Assembly: GCA_009787135.1 (NCBI GenBank)
Contig: WRGP01000114.1
Location: forward strand, 1-5,929
DNA: 5,929 nt
Direction of reading: 5' to 3'
Source: Bacillota bacterium
Lineage (GTDB): Bacteria; Bacillota; Clostridia; Christensenellales; Aristaeellaceae
Under the pieces are notes generated by a model. It ran no database searches. It was not told the DNA's origin and saw only the letters and a list, made by a program, of their open reading frames with translations. Positions 1 through 4,083 of this stretch are shown one piece after another (the first letter of the stretch is position 1; every line of letters starts with the position of its first letter). The position numbers were made by a program, and so were the translations under genes.

Positions 1-1
1 G

Positions 2-694
2 TTCCGCCGCAGCCAGAATTGGATCGGCGGTCAGGGCAGCGCCCTCAAAAATGCCCGGTACATCCCGCCGAATGTCGAGGATATGACCGCCGCCATGAGC
101 GACCTTGAAAAATATATCAACGCCGAAGATGATCTGGACGCGCTCATTCGCGCCGCGCTGATCCATTATCAGTTTGAAACTATTCACCCGTTTCTCGACG
201 GCAACGGGCGCGTTGGGCGGCTGCTGATTACCTTGTTTTTAATGGAAAAAGGTGTGCTGTCCGCGCCCGCGCTGTATATCTCGTATTTTCTGAAAAAGAA
301 CCGCGTGGAATATTACGACCGTATGACAGAGGTGCGCAATAAAGGCAGCTATGAGCAATGGGTCAAATTTTTTTTGCGGGCGATTTCAGAATCGGCGGAG
401 GACGCGGTGGATAAAATTCAGAAGCTATCCGCGCTTCATATCAAAAACGCGGGCGTGATCGGCGGAATGGGCAGAGCCGCGAAAACCGCCGCGCTTCTGC
501 TTTCATACCTTGAAGCGAACCCCATTATTGAAATTCAAAAGACCGCCACCGCGCTGGGGCTTGCTTTCAGCACAACGTCCGCCGCCATACAGCGGCTTGT
601 CGAAGCCGGGATTTTAATGCAAAGCGCGGGCGAACAGCGTAACCGCGTATTCAGCTATGAGGCGTATCTTGCGCTGCTCCGGGAAGGGACTTGA
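2..694 (+). CDS. Fic family protein (AMPylase-type), N-terminus cut off by window edge
   Basis: Fic proteins usually transfer AMP (sometimes another phosphate-containing group) from a nucleotide onto a target protein hydroxyl, and often act as toxins or regulators. The reading frame is open from base 2, so 230 residues are visible. They begin with FRRSQNWIGG, the conserved segment that precedes the Fic core. The catalytic motif HPFLDGNGRVGR is at visible residues 62-73 (DNA from base 185), with the catalytic His, the anion-binding GNG and the second Arg all present, so the active site looks intact. The preceding HYQFETI helix also fits the family. Residues about 160-223 look like a winged helix-turn-helix, as in the Fic/DOC_N plus wHTH architecture of about 370 residues, so roughly 140 N-terminal residues lie outside. 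The inhibitory-helix motif (S/TxxxE/N), N-terminal in class II proteins, cannot be checked here. An internal ATG at 83 is not the start, because conserved sequence lies upstream of it. No antitoxin gene follows within the window. Confidence 0.93.
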   Translation, partial: FRRSQNWIGGQGSALKNARYIPPNVEDMTAAMSDLEKYINAEDDLDALIRAALIHYQFETIHPFLDGNGRVGRLLITLFLMEKGVLSAPALYISYFLKKNRVEYYDRMTEVRNKGSYEQWVKFFLRAISESAEDAVDKIQKLSALHIKNAGVIGGMGRAAKTAALLLSYLEANPIIEIQKTATALGLAFSTTSAAIQRLVEAGILMQSAGEQRNRVFSYEAYLALLREGT

Positions 695-700
695 TTTTTG

Positions 701-715
701 CACATATGCTATGTG
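701..715. repeat. Short perfect inverted repeat downstream of the Fic gene
   Basis: CACATA and TATGTG form a perfect 6 bp dyad around TGC, starting 7 bases after the Fic stop codon and just after a short T run (TTTTT). The stem is AT-rich and lacks a following T tract on the plus strand, so it is a weak terminator candidate at best. It could equally be a protein-binding dyad or chance. Confidence 0.3.
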
Positions 716-762
716 ATCAACACAGTCTACCATAGCTACACGACATAGAAGATGGAAAGTGA

Positions 763-955
763 TTACACTTTGCTGAGCGAACTGAGGAACACACAATTCA
801 ATTTGACTATCTGGTCAAGGAGGGACGCGCCACCAGCCGTAATGCAATCCGCCTGCTTTCATTGATGGGATTTGACAATACGGTAACAGATAGCGCAACA
901 GAAAGCGGCGCGGGAGTTCCGCAACCTATCGCGCAAGCTCGCGCTGGAATACTAA
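763..955 (+). pseudogene. Decayed coding remnant with a probable frameshift, family unknown
   Basis: No intact gene is present, but two pieces in different frames look protein-like. From 763 to about 880 one frame reads through FDYLVKEG and ATSRNAIRLLSLMGFDN. From 893 another frame reads AQQKAAREFRNLSRKLALEY and stops at TAA 953-955. The second frame has a TAA just upstream of this piece and the first frame loses protein character after it. That pattern fits one ancestral C-terminus broken by a frameshift near 880-893. In the first frame a TGA at 760-762 lies directly upstream and no early start codon or ribosome site is seen. The remnant ends 5 bases before the stop codon of the convergent gene. 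I do not recognise the family; the FDYLVK piece faintly recalls the start of small sigma-like proteins of conjugative elements, which is only an impression. Chance open frames are possible. Confidence 0.33.
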
Positions 956-963
956 GCTGCTTA
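953..963. repeat. 11 bp palindrome joining two convergent stop codons
   Basis: TAAGC-T-GCTTA is a perfect dyad whose two ends are the TAA stop of the plus-strand remnant (953-955) and the TAA stop of the minus-strand DUF6196-like gene (961-963). It is too short and lacks a T tract, so it is not a convincing terminator. Probably partly a by-product of the two facing TAA codons. Confidence 0.3.
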
Positions 964-1401
964 CAACTGCTTTCCTTTGGCAATTAGCAAGCGTACTTCT
1001 GCTATAAACTCATCGCCTATTTCGGCAGGACAGCCCCAGTAATCATAAATCCCTCCCCTGCCGCTATTTTGTCCACAAACGACAAACACCCCCGTACCCA
1101 GTTTTTGCTTCAAATGTGTTGCCAACCAACCTACAAATCCGCTATTGTCCATGTTGGATTTGAAGTGAAAGCCGATTAGCGTAAATAGCTCCCTGGTTTT
1201 ATCTTCCGAGGGCACCAATTGGCTCCAAACTTCTTCGTCTCGAATAAATGCCAGTGCATTATCACTAATATCTGCATGGAAATTATGCAACGGGAACTCT
1301 TCGAAGACATAGTGTCTTTCAAATACTTGAAACTCAGCTTCTGCTATTACCCTTAATAGACGACGTTCTGTTTGATCCGTTGTTTCGTTGCTGATGTACA
1401 T
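961..1401 (-). CDS. DUF6196-like small protein of unknown function
   Basis: This encodes 146 residues with no signal peptide or membrane segment, so it is probably a soluble cytoplasmic protein. I recognise the pattern YISNET near the N-terminus, the acidic/aromatic YVFEEFPL segment, SGFVGWLATHLK, and the C-terminal half GTGVFVVCGQNSGRGGI followed by DYWGCP. I associate these with the DUF6196 family, whose function is unknown to me; the family name is from memory and unverified. The start chosen is ATG at 1401 because GAGGAG lies 8 bases upstream. A GTG at 1410 is in frame but falls inside that ribosome site. The gene stands alone, convergent with the remnant to its left, and has its own extended -10 promoter. 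Its base composition is more AT-rich than the flanking Fic and efflux genes, which suggests separate acquisition. Confidence 0.75.
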   Translation of the reverse strand: MYISNETTDQTERRLLRVIAEAEFQVFERHYVFEEFPLHNFHADISDNALAFIRDEEVWSQLVPSEDKTRELFTLIGFHFKSNMDNSGFVGWLATHLKQKLGTGVFVVCGQNSGRGGIYDYWGCPAEIGDEFIAEVRLLIAKGKQL

Positions 1402-1409
1402 GTGATTCA

Positions 1410-1415
1410 CTCCTC
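1410..1415 (-). promoter_or_regulatory. Ribosome binding site that fixes the DUF6196-like start
   Basis: On the minus strand GAGGAG is followed by 8 bases (TGAATCAC) and then ATG at 1401. The alternative GTG at 1410 overlaps this site and would have no ribosome site at proper spacing, so the ATG is preferred. Confidence 0.8.
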
Positions 1416-1438
1416 AGTATACGTAAATTTCTCAGATC

Positions 1439-1454
1439 ACTGCTATGAAGCAGT
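1439..1454. repeat. Inverted repeat overlapping the DUF6196-like promoter
   Basis: ACTGCT-ATGA-AGCAGT is a perfect 6 bp dyad with a 4-base centre. It overlaps the -10 element and extends over the expected transcription start of the minus-strand gene. It could be an operator or a hairpin at the 5' end of the transcript. A shifted overlapping dyad TGCTAT/ATAGCA (1441-1460) can also be drawn. Confidence 0.35.
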
Positions 1455-1460
1455 ATAGCA
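1452..1460 (-). promoter_or_regulatory. Extended -10 promoter of the DUF6196-like gene
   Basis: On the minus strand TGCTATACT gives a TGn extension plus TATACT (5 of 6 matches to TATAAT). At 17 bp upstream the -35 is weak (TGGATT), which is usual for extended -10 promoters. Transcription would start about 45 bases before the ATG at 1401. A second TATACT at 1416-1421 lies too close to the ribosome site to serve as a promoter. Confidence 0.5.
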
Positions 1461-1503
1461 TGACGATAAAGAATAATCCACAAAGCCAGTTGACGGTGGC
1501 ATT

Positions 1504-1689
1504 ATGATGCTCGACAAAGGATGGGAGATACAGGTGGAAATCACATACATCAACGCGAACGGCGAACGCCTCGCCCTGCGGCAGGCCCAGCGTCACTTCC
1601 CAGACACATCCAAATGCACCGAAACTAAAAGATTTAACGGAACCTTTTTTGAGAAATGCACCCGACCCCCGCGACCGTCAAATCATTGA
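1504..1689 (+). CDS. Doubtful 61-codon ORF, possibly a gene fragment
   Basis: The region 1411-1862 has no convincing gene; this is its only open frame with some protein character. The first half (KGWEIQVEITYINANGERL, then ALRQAQR) has a plausible beta-strand, charged composition and higher GC in codon third positions than the DNA around it. The second half turns into low-quality sequence rich in Pro and Arg. The start region ATGATG has only a poor ribosome site (GACGGTGG). I do not recognise it. It may be a fragment left by deletion, a small unknown protein, or a chance ORF. Confidence 0.2.
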   Translation: MMLDKGWEIQVEITYINANGERLALRQAQRHFPDTSKCTETKRFNGTFFEKCTRPPRPSNH

Positions 1690-1731
1690 CCGAATTTGGA
1701 TATATTTTCCTGATACCCTCCCTCTACTTGC

Positions 1732-1770
1732 CCTCGCTGCTCCTCTAGCGAGGCAGCCTGAAGGCGGCCT
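1732..1770. repeat. Two adjacent or overlapping hairpins in the intergenic region
   Basis: CCTCGCT (1732-1738) pairs with AGCGAGG (1747-1753) around an 8-base loop. AGGCAGCC (1751-1758) pairs with GGCGGCCT (1763-1770) around TGAA with one mismatch. They share three bases, so only one can form fully at a time. Neither is followed by a T tract on either strand, so they are not ordinary terminators. Confidence 0.3.
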
Positions 1771-1807
1771 CTATCAGAAACCCCTTGATTTCATTGGCTT
1801 CTCTGGC

Positions 1808-1854
1808 AAAACAAAGCCCACCCACTGGTAGAAAACCTTCTATCAATAGGTGGG
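1808..1854 (-). terminator. Rho-independent terminator of tRNA-Arg
   Basis: Reading the minus strand just past the tRNA 3' end, CCCACCTATTGATAG (plus 1840-1854) can pair with CTACCAGTGGGTGGG (plus 1817-1831). The stem is 15 positions long with two G-U pairs and one A-C mismatch, around an 8-base loop. It is followed by CTTTGTTTT, an imperfect T tract. Its position 9 bases after the CCA end supports the assignment. Confidence 0.75.
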
Positions 1855-1862
1855 TTCAGATT

Positions 1863-1939
1863 TGGTGTGCCCGACTGGATTCGAACCAGCGGCCTACAGA
1901 GTCGGAGTCTGTCACTCTATCCAACTGAGCTACGGGCAC
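1863..1939 (-). tRNA. tRNA-Arg, anticodon CCG, with encoded CCA
   Basis: The minus strand folds into a full cloverleaf. The acceptor GTGCCCG pairs with CGGGCAC in 7 bp, followed by A73 and a genomic CCA. The D stem is GCTC/GAGT with one G-U pair. The anticodon stem ACAGA/TCTGT is perfect, with loop CTCCGAC, so the anticodon is CCG and reads the arginine codon CGG. The T arm is GCTGG-TTCGAAT-CCAGT with one G-U pair, and U8, A9 and the TTCGAAT loop are conventional. It carries its own promoter and terminator, so it is a single-gene unit. Its 3' half faces the accessory block to the left, the side where integrating elements would lie if this tRNA is an attachment site. Confidence 0.97.
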
Positions 1940-1974
1940 ATACCTCTTTCCTATTCCGCTCAAAAGGCGTTGTC

Positions 1975-2003
1975 AATTTACCATATCTTCTCGAATGTGT
2001 CAA
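1975..2003 (-). promoter_or_regulatory. Promoter of tRNA-Arg
   Basis: On the minus strand there is a perfect TTGACA (plus 1998-2003), a 17-base spacer, and TAAATT (plus 1975-1980, 4 of 6 matches). The expected start is roughly 30 bases before the mature tRNA 5' end, leaving a short leader for RNase P. A second TTGACA (plus 1971-1976) overlaps but has only TAGGAA at the right spacing. Confidence 0.6.
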
Positions 2004-2016
2004 GCAAATTTCCATC

Positions 2017-2045
2017 TTGACAAAGGGAATAGCGTATGTTATATT
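2017..2045 (+). promoter_or_regulatory. Promoter of the TetR-MFS-permease operon
   Basis: A perfect TTGACA at 2017-2022, a 17-base spacer, and TATATT at 2040-2045 (5 of 6 matches) make a strong sigma-A type promoter. The predicted start is about 2052-2053, immediately before the dyad at 2053-2067, so the leader is about 38 bases. The -35 is 13 bp from the -35 of the divergent tRNA promoter. Confidence 0.8.
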
Positions 2046-2052
2046 TCTATTG

Positions 2053-2067
2053 AACTGACAGTCGGTC
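2053..2067. promoter_or_regulatory. Probable TetR-family operator (self-repression site)
   Basis: AACTGACAGTCGGTC contains a 13 bp dyad, ACTGACAGTCGGT, centred on base 2060. Five of six arm pairs are perfect; the exception is T2056 against G2064. It lies at the predicted transcription start, between the -10 and the ribosome site of a TetR-family gene, the classic place for an autorepression operator. Motifs of the form GAC-n-GTC are common in this family. Binding itself is inferred. Confidence 0.7.
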
Positions 2068-2089
2068 TATAAAAGGAGAGTGTTACCGG

Positions 2090-2710
2090 ATGCGAACCAT
2101 AAAAGAAGCGGATGAACGCAAGAATGAAATCCTGGACGCGGCGGAATCGCTGTTTATCACAAAGGGCTATGACAGCACCACCATCAGCGATATGCTGGAC
2201 GCCATGGGCATTGCCCGGGGAACGCTCTACTATCATTACAAGTCAAAGGAAGAAGTGCTGGACGGCATCATCGCCCGGCTCATCGCGGCGGGCGTCGCGG
2301 CCGCGGAGGCAATCGCGGACGATTGTACGCTGTCCGCAACGGAAAAGCTGCTTCAAATCATGCTGGCGCAAAGGCCGGATCATACGCGGCAGGAGCAGCT
2401 TGTCGTCACACTGGAACATGCCGGAAACGCGCAGATGTTTCAAAAGACCCTCACAGAGGGTGTTTTGCGCCTCGCGCCGGTTTTAGGGCGCGTGATTGAG
2501 CAAGGAACGCGGGAGGGTGTATTCGGCACCCTTTACGCGCGGGAAAGCGCGGAAATCCTTCTCGCCGCCGGTCATGCGCTGTTTGACAACGGCGAATTTC
2601 GCTGGACGCCGAAGGAAAGGGCGCAAAAGGTTTCCGCCTTCCTGCTCGCCGCCGAGCGGATATTGGGCGCGGCCGAGGGATCGCTTCTCAAGTTGACGCG
2701 GATATTTTAG
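2090..2710 (+). CDS. TetR/AcrR-family transcriptional repressor
   Basis: This is a 206-residue protein of normal length for the family. Residues about 11-57 are the TetR_N DNA-binding domain, with helix 1 KNEILDAAESLFITKGYDS, the turn region TISDMLDAMGIARGTLYYHY at 31-50, and the following KSKEEVLDGI. The rest is a variable helical ligand-binding and dimerisation domain with no sequence clue to the ligand. The ATG at 2090 is preceded by AAAAGGAGAG, with AGGAG 11 bases upstream, a slightly long spacing. It is the first gene of an operon with an exporter and an ABC permease. A dyad fitting its likely operator sits on its own promoter, so it probably represses itself and the transporters until a substrate releases it. 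The inducer cannot be predicted. Confidence 0.95.
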   Translation: MRTIKEADERKNEILDAAESLFITKGYDSTTISDMLDAMGIARGTLYYHYKSKEEVLDGIIARLIAAGVAAAEAIADDCTLSATEKLLQIMLAQRPDHTRQEQLVVTLEHAGNAQMFQKTLTEGVLRLAPVLGRVIEQGTREGVFGTLYARESAEILLAAGHALFDNGEFRWTPKERAQKVSAFLLAAERILGAAEGSLLKLTRIF

Positions 2711-2715
2711 GCATT

Positions 2716-2721
2716 GGAGGG
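2716..2721 (+). promoter_or_regulatory. Ribosome binding site that fixes the MFS start
   Basis: GGAGGG is followed by 7 bases and ATG at 2729. The in-frame TTG at 2714 overlaps this site and is therefore unlikely to be the real start. Confidence 0.85.
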
Positions 2722-2728
2722 TTCTTTC

Positions 2729-4069
2729 ATGGAAAACAAGGCAAACGGAAAATCCTTTCACAGATTTTTGGTCCTGTGGTCGGCCGATATTATCTCCAGC
2801 ATTGCCGTGGGAATGACCGCCTTTGCGCTGGGCGTTTATGTTTTCAACCTAACGGGCAACGCCACGGATGTTGCGCTGGTAACGCTATTTGCCTTTCTGC
2901 CGTCGGTGCTGCTCAATCCGCTCGCCGGGGTGCTGGCCGACCGGTTGGACCGCCGGCTCCTGATGATTGCAGGCGACAGCTTGTCCGCTGTCGGGCTTGT
3001 CTATATGCTGCTGTGCATACTGAGCGGTCCCATTGAGATGTGGCAGATATATCTCGGCGTCGGCGTAAACTCTATCTTCACGGCCCTGCTGGAACCTTCT
3101 TTCAAAGCCACCATTACCGACCTGCTGACAAAAGAGGAATTCGCCAAGGCCAGCGGCCTCGTGCAGCTTGCCGGCTCGGCCAAGTTTCTGCTGTCGCCGT
3201 TTATCGCCGGCCTGCTGCTTTCGTTTACGAGGATCGAAACCATCCTCCTCATCGATATTTCCACGCTGCTCGTTACCCTGCCCGCAACGCTGTTCGTCAA
3301 GCGGGGGCTTGCCAAAGTGGCATACGGCGAGCGTGCAAAGCAGAGCTTTTGGAAGGACTTCCAGGACGGATGGCGGGCGATCACCGTCAACCGGGGTGTG
3401 TTGCTGGTCATTGTCATGATTTCGGTGGCGACATTCTATATCGGCTTTCTGCAGACGCTGTTTACGCCTATGCTGCTTGGGATTACGGACGCGAAGACGC
3501 TTGGCGTGCTCGAATCGGTGAGCGCGGTAGGTATGCTGGTGAGCAGTTTGCTGTTGGGTATGGTAACCGTCACAAAGAAGTATGTGCGGCAGCTGGTAAC
3601 GGGGCTGGCGCTAGCCGGCGTATTTATCGCTATGATTGGCCTGAAGGCAAATGTGTGGCTGATCGGCGCGTTCGCCTTCCTGTTCTTCGCCGCGCTTCCC
3701 TTTGTCAACACGAGCGCGGACGTGCTGGTGCGGCGCAACATCCCGGACGACAAGCAAGGCCGCGCGTGGGGGCTGATTGGGATTCTCTCGCAGCTTGGGT
3801 TCGTCATCGCCTACGCGGTTTCAGGCGTGTTGGCTGACAGCGTGTTCAATCCGTTGCTGGAAGCCGGCGGCGGCCTTGCGCCCACAGTGGGAAAGATTAT
3901 CGGAACCGGCCAGGGGCGCGGCATTGGCCTGCTGCTGATCTTTTCGGGTGTATTGCTGTTCGTTCTGGCGCTGCTTATGGGGCGCGTCCGTTCGATCCGC
4001 GCGCTGGAAGAAAAACCCGCGCAAGCAATGAGCGCACCAGCCGAGCTGGGGCAAGCGGAGAAAGAATGA
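2729..4069 (+). CDS. MFS transporter, MFS_3 / EntS-macrolide-efflux type
   Basis: This encodes a 446-residue inner-membrane protein with about 12 hydrophobic segments. The first spans residues about 13-40 and the last (LLLIFSGVLLFVLALL) is near 405-425. The MFS motif A is clear after the second segment, GVLADRLDRR at about 67-76. The central loop around KQSFWKDFQDGWRAI and the later VRRNIPDDKQGRAWG fit the MFS_3 group, which includes enterobactin exporters and macrolide-efflux proteins. Such proteins export small molecules in exchange for protons. The substrate here is unknown, though pairing with a TetR repressor points to a toxic compound or secondary metabolite. It starts 18 bases after the TetR stop with a strong ribosome site and ends in TGA overlapping an ATG of the next gene, so all three are probably co-transcribed. 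It looks intact. Confidence 0.93.
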   Translation: MENKANGKSFHRFLVLWSADIISSIAVGMTAFALGVYVFNLTGNATDVALVTLFAFLPSVLLNPLAGVLADRLDRRLLMIAGDSLSAVGLVYMLLCILSGPIEMWQIYLGVGVNSIFTALLEPSFKATITDLLTKEEFAKASGLVQLAGSAKFLLSPFIAGLLLSFTRIETILLIDISTLLVTLPATLFVKRGLAKVAYGERAKQSFWKDFQDGWRAITVNRGVLLVIVMISVATFYIGFLQTLFTPMLLGITDAKTLGVLESVSAVGMLVSSLLLGMVTVTKKYVRQLVTGLALAGVFIAMIGLKANVWLIGAFAFLFFAALPFVNTSADVLVRRNIPDDKQGRAWGLIGILSQLGFVIAYAVSGVLADSVFNPLLEAGGGLAPTVGKIIGTGQGRGIGLLLIFSGVLLFVLALLMGRVRSIRALEEKPAQAMSAPAELGQAEKE

Positions 4070-4073
4070 GGGG
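4069..4073 (+). promoter_or_regulatory. Ribosome binding site for the FtsX-like permease
   Basis: AGGGG lies 10 bases before ATG 4084 and directly follows the ATGA overlap at the end of the MFS gene. The other in-frame ATG at 4066 has GGAG 5 bases upstream inside the MFS gene. The later ATG is preferred because MFAGIVQKDISRNK looks like the usual N-terminus of these permeases, but the earlier one cannot be excluded. Confidence 0.55.
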
Positions 4074-4083
4074 AACGCATAAA

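Noticed and set aside
614..796. 60-codon minus-strand ORF at the end of the Fic gene
   Set aside because: Antisense to the Fic winged helix, with no ribosome site or recognisable pattern.
893..960. CGCG-CAAGCT-CGCG dyad as terminator for the DUF6196-like gene
   Set aside because: The stem is only about 4-5 bp and no T tract follows on either strand.
1402..1410. GTG start giving a 3-residue longer DUF6196-like protein
   Set aside because: The GTG begins within the GAGGAG ribosome site that serves ATG 1401.
1649..1831. 60-codon plus-strand ORF
   Set aside because: No ribosome site and no protein-like pattern; it overlaps hairpins and the tRNA terminator.
1867..2058. 63-codon plus-strand ORF beginning MPDWIRTSGLQ
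   Set aside because: Its first part is the antisense of the tRNA-Arg gene and the rest runs over the promoters; it is a well-known type of spurious ORF.
2112..2486. 124-codon plus-strand ORF inside the TetR gene
   Set aside because: Arg- and Ser-rich shadow frame; the TetR frame carries the recognisable DNA-binding domain.
2714..2728. TTG start giving a 5-residue longer MFS protein
   Set aside because: The TTG overlaps the GGAGGG ribosome site, which is correctly spaced for ATG 2729.
3040..3837. 265-codon plus-strand ORF inside the MFS gene
   Set aside because: Out-of-frame shadow in GC-rich DNA with Arg/Gly/Ala-rich composition; the MFS frame has clear membrane segments and motif A.
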